Assembly (NCBI GenBank): GCA_029261855.1
Contig: JAJDAN010000011.1
Coordinates: 62,001 to 126,000 of the forward strand
Length of the DNA stretch: 64,000 nucleotides
Direction: 5' to 3'
From: Deltaproteobacteria bacterium
GTDB lineage: Bacteria; Myxococcota_A; UBA9160; UBA4427
Shown here: one piece after another, positions 34,301 to 41,900 of the stretch
Numbering within the stretch: position 1 is the stretch's first letter
Layout: each line of letters begins with the position of its first letter
Notes under the pieces: generated by a model
Database searches by the model: none
Told to the model about the DNA's origin: nothing
Seen by the model: the letters and a program-made list of their open reading frames with translations, nothing else
Translations under genes and position numbers: made by a program

Positions 34301-34359
34301 TGCTGGTGAGCGCACTCTTCCTCGCCGGCCGAAGGGCGCTGCGCAAGCGCAAGGCCTGA
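31312..34359 (+). CDS. Secreted beta-propeller diheme cytochrome with C-terminal sorting-like tail
   Basis: A 1015-residue exported protein. The ATG at 31312 has GGAGG 6 bases upstream and starts a signal peptide ending near AALAQP. Residues about 40-500 are a YVTN/NHL-type beta-propeller (repeated blades such as [47 protein letters not shown]). Two heme-binding motifs follow: CASCH (533-537) and CDGCH (720-724), in a MauG/cytochrome-peroxidase-like domain with [17 protein letters not shown]. Near the end is an Asp-rich Ca-binding stretch ([12 protein letters not shown]). The tail [13 protein letters not shown], a short hydrophobic helix and RRALRKRKA resembles a PEP-CTERM-type sorting signal without the PEP box. 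It likely does extracellular or periplasmic electron transfer. Confidence 0.8.
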   Translation: MRARRGFSFSFYVSYLVATSGMVAALAFSGAALAQPAFVEFESGHVRPIVLSPDGSQVFAVNTPDGTLEIFDVTGGGLVFSASVPVGLEPVAVAARNNDEVWVVNHLSDSVSVVDVSGAVPFVERTLLVGDEPRDIVFAGTGGNRAFITTAHRGQHRTHGSISGVFGGGNPADPRLTTPGIDRADVWVFDATNLGTTIGGTPVDVLTFFSDTPRALATDGTNVYVAAFLSGNQTTTIIETAIPNGFGASGVPGPNDNADGDPAPEVGVIVKRIGGVWRDADGVNRNSLVPFSLPDNDVFTFNANTLTKGTVYSSVGTVLFNMAVNPANGKVYVTNTDSPNEVLFEGPGDHGGSTVQGALSLTRVTILDPSGPSQDVQHLNQHIDYNQLHTDGGANHAAIDAQIPHSLATPLQPTISSDGNTIYIPAFGSAKVGVFSRTDLEDPAFEANFDPTVESAAYLDTLGGGPSGVALDEGNNRIYVTTRFNNAVEVIDLGTGLATEIHELHNPEDESIVDGRPVLYDAVSTSGNGEASCASCHIFGDFDALAWNLGDPDGSVNANGNNQPQPDGLLELTNPRQPFHPMKGPMTTQTLRGMSTHGGMHWRGDRVDGFFGTDACNAPGYAGGQGTSTNSPCDEILSFRNFIVAFEGLIGHDGVIPTSQMDAFTDFILQVQLPPNPVRNLDNSLTAAQQAGKDKWFSCGPGTTECSQLDSNATDTVEDCDGCHSLQPINGFFGTGGEASFEGETQHFKVPHIRNVYQKIGMFSVAGNQVRGTGILHDGTVDTTFNFLSASVFDLTNTEQTNLEQFVLAADTDIAPIVGQQVTISPTNFAVADVNDRITLIDDRAAAPFESGVLGGLVTECDAIAKTVEGGVEKGYARIANGTYLPDDNGPAISEASLRAKADPVGDAQTITYTAVPPGSGIRMGIDRDQDTLRNGVETGTGVFVDGNDTGTSPALADTDGDGFDDGTEVNQGTDPTNPLDFPNQNLPALPGFGEALLVSALFLAGRRALRKRKA

Positions 34360-34375
34360 TCGCGCGATGACTCGT

Positions 34376-34405
34376 GCGCCCGTCCGCCCGCTGGCGGGCG
34401 GGCGC
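34376..34405. terminator. Strong GC-rich hairpin between convergent genes
   Basis: GCGCCCGTCCGCC pairs with GGCGGGCGGGCGC over 13 positions (one G-T wobble) around a CGCT loop. It lies in the 55-bp gap between the stops of the cytochrome gene and the convergent membrane protein gene, so it can terminate both. No T-tract follows. Confidence 0.7.
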
Positions 34406-34414
34406 AGTCGCCGA

Positions 34415-34984
34415 CTACTCGGCGGCCGGAGCGTCCCGGACGACGTCGAGCACGTAGCGACGCACGGGTAGCGGCGTGGCTTCGGCGGTCTGCACCTGGA
34501 TCAGGTAGGTGCCCGGCTCGAGCCAGTCGGGATCGATCTCGATGCGCAAGCCGCTTCCCGCGCCGTCGACGGCGACGCCCTCGACGTCGATCACCCGGCC
34601 CGAAACGTCGGCCACCTTGACGGCGCGCGCGTCCGATCCGCGCGCCACGTCGGGCATGGCAAGCCCCAGCGCCAACACGTCGCCCTCTCGCAAGGCAGCC
34701 GCAGTCACCCGCAGTCTTCCGTTCTCGGCGATCTGCTGGGCGGGTGCCTTGACCCGCAGCGCCGGCGGGACCGCTTCCCGACCGATGGGCGCCGGCATCT
34801 CCAGACCGTTCGCCGCCTGGCCCGGGCCGTCGGCGGGACCGGGACCCGGGACGCTTCCGGAACCGAGCACCAGCCAGACCGCAACCGCGATCACGACTCC
34901 GACCCCCGCCAGGATGGCGAAGCGCGTCGCGCCGCTACCCGATCCGGCAGCTCCCCCGTCGTCGTTCCCGTCGCTTCCCGCCAT
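34415..34984 (-). CDS. Membrane-anchored hypothetical protein
   Basis: A 189-residue protein with a Gly/Ser/Asp-rich N-terminus, one hydrophobic segment (FAILAGVGVVIAVAVWLVL, about residues 22-40) and a Pro/Gly linker. The exported domain ends in an Ig-like beta pattern (LRIEIDPDWLEPGTYLIQVQ, RRYVLDVV). I do not recognise the family. The ATG at 34984 is preferred to a GTG two codons earlier because GAGG lies 5 bases before it. It lies downstream of the small FN3-like secreted protein gene on the same strand (111 bp apart). Confidence 0.6.
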   Translation of the reverse strand: MAGSDGNDDGGAAGSGSGATRFAILAGVGVVIAVAVWLVLGSGSVPGPGPADGPGQAANGLEMPAPIGREAVPPALRVKAPAQQIAENGRLRVTAAALREGDVLALGLAMPDVARGSDARAVKVADVSGRVIDVEGVAVDGAGSGLRIEIDPDWLEPGTYLIQVQTAEATPLPVRRYVLDVVRDAPAAE

Positions 34985-35095
34985 CTGCACCTCGCCTCGG
35001 ATTCCGAGTGGATCCCCGGAAGGCGATCACGATGCCAATGATCGGGATGCGCCGCCAGCGCATCGCACTGGAAGCCCGACCCGATGCGATTCGTC

Positions 35096-35473
35096 CTACG
35101 GCAGGATGACGATCGGCTGCCCAGGCATCCCGAGCGCAACCGAACGAGCGATCTCGTTCGACGCCGGGCTGGGGACGGCTTCGGAATTCAACGCGGTCAT
35201 GCGTACGTACAGGGTCGCGTCGCTGTCGACATCGAGGGTGTAGGAGTAGACGCCGTTCGAATCCGGCGTCGGAACGCCGATGGACTGGTTCAGCAGATCG
35301 GCGCTCCCGGGCGTGCTGCCCACCAGGATGTGGAAGGCGGCGACCTCGTTGTCGAGGTCCTGTGTCCAGCGCACGGTCTCCTGGCGTGCTTCGGCGGCCC
35401 CGGCGAGACCGGTGGCGAAGAGCGCGAGGGGCAGCGCCAGTCGGAGATTGCGTCGGATGGTCTTGCGGGTCAT
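35096..35473 (-). CDS. Small secreted fibronectin-III-like protein
   Basis: A 125-residue protein. The ATG at 35473 has GGAGG 7 bases upstream and starts a signal peptide (TRKTIRRNLRLALPLALFAT, cleaved near AEA). The mature 95 residues form one FN3-like beta-sandwich: VRWTQDLDNEVAAFHILVG, SYTLDVDSDATLYVRMTALN, PSPASNEIARS. It probably acts at the surface or in the periplasm as a binding module. A block of phased 10-bp repeats lies about 100 bp upstream of its start. Confidence 0.65.
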   Translation of the reverse strand: MTRKTIRRNLRLALPLALFATGLAGAAEARQETVRWTQDLDNEVAAFHILVGSTPGSADLLNQSIGVPTPDSNGVYSYTLDVDSDATLYVRMTALNSEAVPSPASNEIARSVALGMPGQPIVILP

Positions 35474-35575
35474 GCCTTGCCTCCATCGTCCCACCGTCAT
35501 CCGGGTGATCATCGAGGTCACGGTCAAGGGACAGGGAGAACATCGGCGGCGACGCGAGTACCCGTTGTGACGGTG

Positions 35576-35635
35576 GTCACAGGCGCTCACAGGCCCTCAC
35601 AGGCCCTCACAGACCCTCACAGGCCCTCACAGGCA
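35576..35635. repeat. Six tandem 10-bp repeats (CTCACAGGCC)
   Basis: Six consecutive 10-base units, consensus CTCACAGGCC with single-base variants in the first, fourth and last. They lie between the stop of the DPM1-like glycosyltransferase gene and the start of the FN3-like gene. The 10-bp period matches about one DNA helical turn, so repeated protein binding on one face is possible. Simple slippage is the alternative. Confidence 0.9.
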
Positions 35636-35669
35636 AGGGGGGGGGCGCCCCCGCGACCGCGACCGGGCT

Positions 35670-36356
35670 TCAGGGACGCAGGTTGTACTTGAGGATCGCC
35701 CAGACGGCCCGCACACCGTCCCGCCAGCCGATCTTCTTGCCCTCGTCGTAGGTCCGACCTGCGTACGAGATGCCGATCTCGTAGATGCGCCAGCGGCCCC
35801 TCGCGATCTTCGCGGTGATCTCGGGCTCGAAGCCGAAGCGGGACTCCTCGATCTCGATCCCCTGGATGATCTCCCGCTTGAACAGCTTGTAGCAGGTCTC
35901 CATGTCGGTCAGGTTGAGATCCGTCAGCATGTTCGAGAGCAGCGTGAGCATGCGGTTGCCGATCGAGTGCCAGAAGTAGAGCACGCGGTGCGGCTGCCCG
36001 CCCATGAAGCGCGACCCGTAGACGACGTCCGCCTTGCCGGCGAGGATGGGCTGCATCAGCGTCGGGATCTCGCGCGGGTCGTACTCGAGGTCCGCGTCCT
36101 GGATGATCACGAGGTCGCGAGATGCCGCGGCGACCCCGGTCCGGATCGCGGCGCCCTTGCCCTGGTTCAGGTCGTGGTAGAGGACGCGGATGCCGGGCTG
36201 GTTCTCGAACTGCTGGAGCTTCTCCCGGGACCCGTCCGTCGAGCCGTCGTCGACGAGGATGATCTCCTTCTCCACGGGGACGGCCGCCACGGCCGCCACG
36301 ATGGCGTCCAGCGTGGCGATCTCGTTGTAGACGGGGATGACGACCGACAGGTCCAT
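35670..36356 (-). CDS. Family 2 glycosyltransferase, dolichol-phosphate-mannose-synthase type
   Basis: A 228-residue GT2 enzyme that would transfer a sugar from a nucleotide sugar to a polyprenyl phosphate. It shows [30 protein letters not shown] and [11 protein letters not shown] (metal-binding DxD), then GSRF and [12 protein letters not shown], all typical of the DPM1/GtrB-like DPG synthase group without C-terminal helices. The ATG at 36356 has AGGAG 8 bases upstream. It lies 106 bp downstream of the exosortase-like gene and could supply polyprenyl-phosphate sugars to the GT-C enzyme or the polysaccharide locus. Confidence 0.9.
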   Translation of the reverse strand: MDLSVVIPVYNEIATLDAIVAAVAAVPVEKEIILVDDGSTDGSREKLQQFENQPGIRVLYHDLNQGKGAAIRTGVAAASRDLVIIQDADLEYDPREIPTLMQPILAGKADVVYGSRFMGGQPHRVLYFWHSIGNRMLTLLSNMLTDLNLTDMETCYKLFKREIIQGIEIEESRFGFEPEITAKIARGRWRIYEIGISYAGRTYDEGKKIGWRDGVRAVWAILKYNLRP

Positions 36357-36462
36357 CGTCGCTTCTCCTGGGCATGCCGCGAGGCGCAGCAGGCTGAGTA
36401 TGCCTTCCAAGCGGGACCGGCGCAGCTATTCCCAGAGCGGGTCCGAGGACTGGTCACACGGC

Positions 36463-37287
36463 TCAGGTACTTGCGTCCGGGTTGCGCATCCGTTGCTCGA
36501 CCCGCCCCTCGACGCCCCATACGACGACCGCGGCGGGCAGCATCCATGAAAGCGAATCGATGCAGAAGCCTGCGAGCGCGAGGCTGCCCGCCGCCAGGGC
36601 GAGACACGCGAGGACACTCGCGACGAACTGCCCTGCGATTGCCGCGGCGACGAGGGCAGGCAAGCAACGCAGTGCGCGCACGATGTCGATCTGCAGACGC
36701 AGCGCCGCGTACGCGCCGACGCCGAGCATCGCCACCAGCGTCGGCAGGCCCGATTGCGACGAGTCCACGACCAGGGCGGCGTCCCCGGAGATCACTCGTC
36801 GCGCACCTGCCGCAACGCCGGCGCCGAAGAGGTTCACGACCTCGGAGGCAGCGCGGAGAAAGCCGGCAGCAACAGTGTCCCCGCCGAGACCATCCATGAC
36901 CTGGTGGGGCAGCGGCACGATCCACACCGCCACGCAGGCGACCGAGAGAGGCGCGAGGCCCCGCAGCCACAGCAGCCCCAACCCACCCAGTAGCATCGCC
37001 GGCCGCGCCAACGAGGGCATCACCGCCAGGCCCGCCGCCAGCTGAAGGAGCAGGCCCGCAGCGATCGCCGCGCCGCCGATGCCCCGGCGAAGCCTCGGGA
37101 CCGGACCGGCCGTCGGCCCGGCCGTTCCGCTCGCGATGAGCCAAACGGTGAGCACGACGAACAGGGCGCTGTAGCGCGACCAGGGCGCGTGCAGCCATTG
37201 CCGAACGAGGTCGTAGATCCCTGGCGAGAAGGCGATCGCCATCGCCCCGCCCAGCAGCCAGTCGATTCGTCGCCTGGACACGCTCAC
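36463..37287 (-). CDS. Exosortase-family membrane protein lacking catalytic residues
   Basis: A 274-residue polytopic protein. The pattern W-x-RYSAL (36-42), a loop IVPLPHQVMDG (123-133), an amphipathic stretch with FGAG, and VVDSSQSGLPTLVAMLG (173-189) follows the exosortase/archaeosortase template, where this last segment is normally VExACSGLRxL. The expected catalytic Cys is replaced (Gln at 178) and the following Arg is Pro. The later N-x-x-R motif reads GQFVASV (219-225), so the second catalytic Arg is also missing. The start is a GTG at 37287 overlapping the EpsI stop by 4 bp (GTGA), so the two are translationally coupled. The fusion partner or role may now be non-enzymatic. I infer homology from pattern and context only. 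Confidence 0.65.
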   Translation of the reverse strand: MSVSRRRIDWLLGGAMAIAFSPGIYDLVRQWLHAPWSRYSALFVVLTVWLIASGTAGPTAGPVPRLRRGIGGAAIAAGLLLQLAAGLAVMPSLARPAMLLGGLGLLWLRGLAPLSVACVAVWIVPLPHQVMDGLGGDTVAAGFLRAASEVVNLFGAGVAAGARRVISGDAALVVDSSQSGLPTLVAMLGVGAYAALRLQIDIVRALRCLPALVAAAIAGQFVASVLACLALAAGSLALAGFCIDSLSWMLPAAVVVWGVEGRVEQRMRNPDAST

Positions 37288-37961
37288 TGGGACGCCAGCC
37301 GCGCGGCCTCCTGGGGCCAGTGGTCTTCGAGCAGCGGCAGGATCTCGCGACCAAAAGCCTGCAGCCGGGTACGCGCCACGGCTTCGTCCTCCCCCGGCGC
37401 GATCGGGGTGCTCAAACGCACCAGCGACCCGTCGGCGCGCCCGAAACGCACGCGGCTGAGAAAACGGTCCAGCGTCTGGTCGAAGCCGCCCAACATGCCA
37501 CCGCGGCGGATGGACTGGTACCAGAACAGGACGAGGCGTCGGTCCGCACCCTTCTCGACCAGGAACTCGTTCGCACGCAGGGGCGGCACGCCGGGCACGA
37601 CCACCGCATCGACGACATCGTGGCGAACGACCTTCCAGCCCGCCGCCGGATAGCATTCCCAGGGCGTGTGCTCCGGGCGACCGCCGCGCTCGGTCCCGTA
37701 GTAGCCGACGTAGAGCCAGACCAGGTCACCGAGCGGGTGCCAGTAGGCGCGCTGGAGGTTGTAGTCCGCGTCGAGGATCTCTTCGACGCCGGAATCCAGC
37801 TCGACCTCGGTGCCGCGCCACTGAGCGACCTGGAGCGGAATCTTCCCGAGCCCACTGGCATCGACGTCCAGGGGTTCCGCGAGCAACAGCGCCCAGGACA
37901 TCACGCCAAACAACGCGAGTGCCGGAACGGCGACGACCAGAGACCACTTCTCGGCGTTCAT
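37284..37961 (-). CDS. EpsI family protein (exosortase-associated, DUF3485)
   Basis: A 225-residue protein with one N-terminal helix and an EpsI domain: VAQWRGTEVELDSGVEEIL, NLQRAYW, LVWLYVGYYGTERGG, and HTPWECYPAAGW, the hallmark H[ST]PxxCxPxxGW-like block (here C retained, G replaced by A). EpsI accompanies exosortases in polysaccharide and PEP-CTERM loci and is sometimes fused to them. It lies 16 bp after a glycosyltransferase gene and overlaps the exosortase-like gene by 4 bp, so the three form one transcription unit. Confidence 0.88.
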   Translation of the reverse strand: MNAEKWSLVVAVPALALFGVMSWALLLAEPLDVDASGLGKIPLQVAQWRGTEVELDSGVEEILDADYNLQRAYWHPLGDLVWLYVGYYGTERGGRPEHTPWECYPAAGWKVVRHDVVDAVVVPGVPPLRANEFLVEKGADRRLVLFWYQSIRRGGMLGGFDQTLDRFLSRVRFGRADGSLVRLSTPIAPGEDEAVARTRLQAFGREILPLLEDHWPQEAARLASQ

Positions 37962-37977
37962 GGGGTGCGGCTCCGCG

Positions 37978-38940
37978 CTAGTCGCGGGTCGGGTGACCCG
38001 AAACGGGGCGCAGGTTGAACTTCAAGAAGTCTCGCAGATGTCGCGTCGGTTCGTGGGGCTGAAGGTCGGTGAGGAGATATCGGACGCGGCGCGCCAGCGC
38101 CCCCACCACGAAGCCCAGGTTGGCGGCCCACAGGGTCAGACGACCGTGGTTCTTCAGGAAGTAGCGCCGGCGGGACGCGTACCAGAAGGTGGGCGTCGGC
38201 GTCGACGTGTCGAGGAAGCCCGTGGACGCCGACCCGATGTGGGTGACAGCGCTCTCGACCACATACCAGGTGGGCCAGCCGGCGCGGCGCGCGCGCAGAC
38301 AGAAGTCGGTCTCCTCGAAGTAGAGGAAGTAGCCGTCGTCCATCAACCCCACCTGCTCGAGCACTTCGCGCCGGATCAGCATGCTGGCCGCCGCTGTCCA
38401 ATCGACGGGGCAGGTCTGCTCGGGCATCGGCAGCGCGACCACGTAACGCCGAAGCAGCCGGGTCACGATGCCCAGGCCGAGAGTGCACTCGAACTCGCTG
38501 AAGGGAGTCGGGAAGCGGAAGGCCGTGCGATGGGGAACCGGCTCCGGACCGTGGACATAGCCGCCCGCGATCCCGATTTCGGGGCGCTCTTCGAGGAACT
38601 GGACCAGCCGCTCGACACAGCCCGGGTCCGGGAATGCGTCGGAGTTCAGCAGGTAGACGAAGTCCGGCTTCTCGGCGCACGCCAGCGCGGGCCGGATCGC
38701 GAAGTTGTTGCCGAACGCGAAGCCGCCGTTGTAGCCCGATTCGACCACCTCCACCCGACCGGACCAGCCCGCATCGTCGACCGCCGAGCGCAGCTTGTCG
38801 AAGGATCCGTCCCGGGAATCGTTGTCGACGACGGTGACGCGCGCGTCGGGGTAGGCTTCGAGCTCGTGCATCAACGCGGACACGGCGTCCAAGGTCATGT
38901 CCGGGGTCTTGTAGTTGACGATGACGGCGAGGAGCTTCAC
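37978..38940 (-). CDS. Family 2 glycosyltransferase, rhamnosyltransferase-like
   Basis: A 320-residue GT2 enzyme. It shows VIVNYKTPDM, VVDNDSRDGS, the Gly/Asn-rich GYNGGFAFGNNF, LLNSDAFPDPG (metal site), and the acceptor-side YFEETDFCLRARRAGW. This arrangement is typical of WbbL-like rhamnosyl or dTDP-sugar transferases in O-antigen and exopolysaccharide synthesis. The GTG start is at 38940. It begins 16 bp after the NRPS stop, so it may be transcribed with the biosynthetic cluster upstream, and it is 16 bp before EpsI. Confidence 0.9.
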   Translation of the reverse strand: MKLLAVIVNYKTPDMTLDAVSALMHELEAYPDARVTVVDNDSRDGSFDKLRSAVDDAGWSGRVEVVESGYNGGFAFGNNFAIRPALACAEKPDFVYLLNSDAFPDPGCVERLVQFLEERPEIGIAGGYVHGPEPVPHRTAFRFPTPFSEFECTLGLGIVTRLLRRYVVALPMPEQTCPVDWTAAASMLIRREVLEQVGLMDDGYFLYFEETDFCLRARRAGWPTWYVVESAVTHIGSASTGFLDTSTPTPTFWYASRRRYFLKNHGRLTLWAANLGFVVGALARRVRYLLTDLQPHEPTRHLRDFLKFNLRPVSGHPTRD

Positions 38941-38956
38941 GCGACGCGCCCCACGA

Positions 38957-41900
38957 TCAACCCCGGCCCCGCTTCCGACGGCGCGACAGGGCCGCCCGGC
39001 GTCGCTCGCCGCGGTCGGCGGCCGCCTCGGCGCTGGCGCCGGCGTCGTCCTCGCTCGACAGGTGCCGCACCAGGGTGCGGATCGTCGGGAAGCGGTACAG
39101 GTCCGTCAGCGACAATGGGCGCTCGATCTGGTCCCGCAGCTGCCGATGCACCTGGACGACCAGGAGCGAGTGGCCACCGAGGTCGAAGAAGTTGTCCTGG
39201 GTACCCACCGTGTCGAGTTTGAGGACCTGCTGCCAGACGGTCGCGATCGTGAGCTCGAGCTCGTTCTCCGGCGCCTGGTACGCGACCGATGTGTGCGGCG
39301 CGAGCTGCTCGGGCGCCGGCAACGCCTTGCGGTCGATCTTGCCGTTGGGCGTGAGCGGGAAGGCGTCGAGAAAGCAGAACGCGCTCGGAATCATGAATTC
39401 CGGCAGGGACGCACCGAGCGCCGCACGCAGGACCTCCGGCTCGGGCTTCCCGGCGGCTTCCGGTGCAACCGACGCGTAGGCGACGAGACGCTGGTCCCCA
39501 GGCGTGTCTTCTCGCACCAGGGCCACGCAGGTCTCGATGTCCGGCTGTTCCCCGAGGCGCGCCTCGATCTCGCCCAGCTCGATCCGGTAGCCCCGGATCT
39601 TCACCTGGTGGTCCATGCGCCCGATGAACTCGACGCTGCCGTCGGGCCGCCAGCGGGCGAGGTCGCCGGTGCGATACATGCGCGCGTCGGCCCGCGCCGA
39701 GAAGGGATCCGCCACGAAGCGGTCCGCGGTCAGGTCCGGGCGTTCGTGGTAGCCGCGCACGACTCCGTCGCCGCCGATCACCAGCTCGCCCGCGACACCC
39801 ACGGGCACGGGCTGCAGGTTGGCGTCCAGGATGTACAACTGGGTATTCGCGATGGGCGAGCCGATGGAGATCGAATCGGGCTTGCCCGCCACCCGCTCGG
39901 TGGACGACCAGATCGTGGTCTCGGTCGGGCCGTACATGTTCGTGACGGTGCCCCCGGCGAGACCGTCGAGCTCGTGAGCCAGGGAGACCGGGAAGGCTTC
40001 ACCCCCGACCATGAGATGCTGGATCTGCCCGAGGGCGGGATGCGTGTCGCGGTCGAGCACCAGCATGCGCGCCATCGAAGGCGTGCATTGCATGTGGGTG
40101 ACGCGATGACGCGCGACCTGTGCCGGCAGCGAGTAGTCGACCCCCTCGTCCCCTGCGCCTGCCGAACCGGACGCCAGGGCGTTCGCCTGCTCGCGGACCT
40201 GGTCGAGCAGCTCGAGGCTCTCGAGCATCAAGTCGGTGGGCACCCCGTAGTCGATCAGGCAGCCGATCTCGTCGACGCCGATGCCCTTCACCTTCTCGAC
40301 CTGGGCCAGACAGGTGTCCACCGAGCCGAACAGGCCGCTCGTCTCGTAGTAGCGCTCGAAGGCGAACTCGAGGATGGCGTCGAGTTCTTCCGGCTCGAGG
40401 CTCGCGAGGTCGATCTCCGGGAGCTCGTCGTCGCCTCCGGGACGGGTGAACGCCGGGAACGCCCAGGCGAAGCCCTTGAGCAGGTTCGCCGCGCTCGACA
40501 GGTACTGCTTCATGGGCTCGCGGGCGACTTCCTTGACGGCTTCGTCGTCGTCGCCCACCAGGGTGTGCAGCATCAGCGTGACGACGCCCGTCGCGGGGTC
40601 GAGACCTGCGGACTTCCGACCCTCGCGGTAGAGGTCGATCTTCTGCTTCAGCTCTTCGAGGGTCTGGCCCAGCAGGTGGGTCAGCAGGTTGCCACCGGAC
40701 TCTCCGGCCATGCGGAAGGTCTCGGGATTGCCGGCGGTCGTCACCCAGAAGGGAAGCTCGGCCTGGATCGGTCGAGGCTGGGTGGTCGTCGCAACCTGCG
40801 CGCCGAGGGGGTTCTGGAACTCGACGGATTCCCCGCGCCAAAGCTTCTGGACCATCTCGATGTCGCGGAACATCTGGCCCTTGGCGTCCTTGTGGTTCTC
40901 CGGTCGCAGCACGAAGTCGTTGGGCTGCCAACCCGCCGCGAACGAGATGCCGATGCGTCCCTTCGACAGGTTGTCGACGACCGCCCATTCCTCCGCGATG
41001 CGGATCGGATGGTGCAGGGGCGACACGCAGCTGCCGGCGCGGATGCCAATCCGCTCGGTGATGGCCGCGATGGCGGCGCCGGTCACGGCCGGGTTCGGGT
41101 AGGGGCCGCCGAAGGAATGGAAGTGGCGCTCGGGGGTCCAGAACGACGAGAAACCGTGGCGGTCTCCGAACTTCGCGCTCTCGAGCATCAGTTCGTACTT
41201 GGCGTTGCCCTGGGCGTCGTCTGCGCCCCACATGAAGAGGCCGAAGTCGATCGGCGTCGAAGAGATCTCGACGCCGCGCTTCGCGTCGTCGGCGTAGAGC
41301 ACCACCTGAAACCCGCGCGCGAGGGTCCAGAGCAGCTCGAGGACCGAGATGTCGAAGGAAAGGCTCGTGACGGCGAGCCACACGCCGGGTGTGTCGTGGG
41401 CAACCCGTTGGTCCATGCCGGCGAAGAAGTTCGCGACGTTGCGATGCTCGACCATCACGCCCTTCGGGCGACCGGTCGAGCCCGACGTGTAGATGACGTA
41501 CGCGAGGTTCGAAGGCGACACCGCCACATCGGGGCACGTCGTCGGGTGGCCAGCGATCTGCGACCAATGGCCATCGACCAGCACCACCTCGGCGTCGTGG
41601 GCCGGCAGTTGAGCCTCGAGATGGCTCTGGGTGATCACGACACCCGCGTGGGAATCCTCGATCATCAGCGCGATCCGGTCCGCCGGGTAGACGGGGTCCA
41701 GCGGGACATAGGCGCCGCCGGCCTTGTGGACACCGAGCATCGAGACCAGCATCTCGAGGGAGCGGTCGGTGTAGATGCCGACGAGCGAGTCGGGCCCCAC
41801 CCCGCGGCCGCGCAGGTGGTGTGCCAGCTGATTGGCGCGCTCGTCGAGCTCCCGGTAGTTGAGGCTGCGGTCGAGGAAGACCGCCGCGATGGCGTCCGGC

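Noticed and set aside
35576-35635. CRISPR array suggested by regularly spaced repeats
   Set aside because: Units are 10 bp and directly contiguous with no spacers; no cas gene is present.
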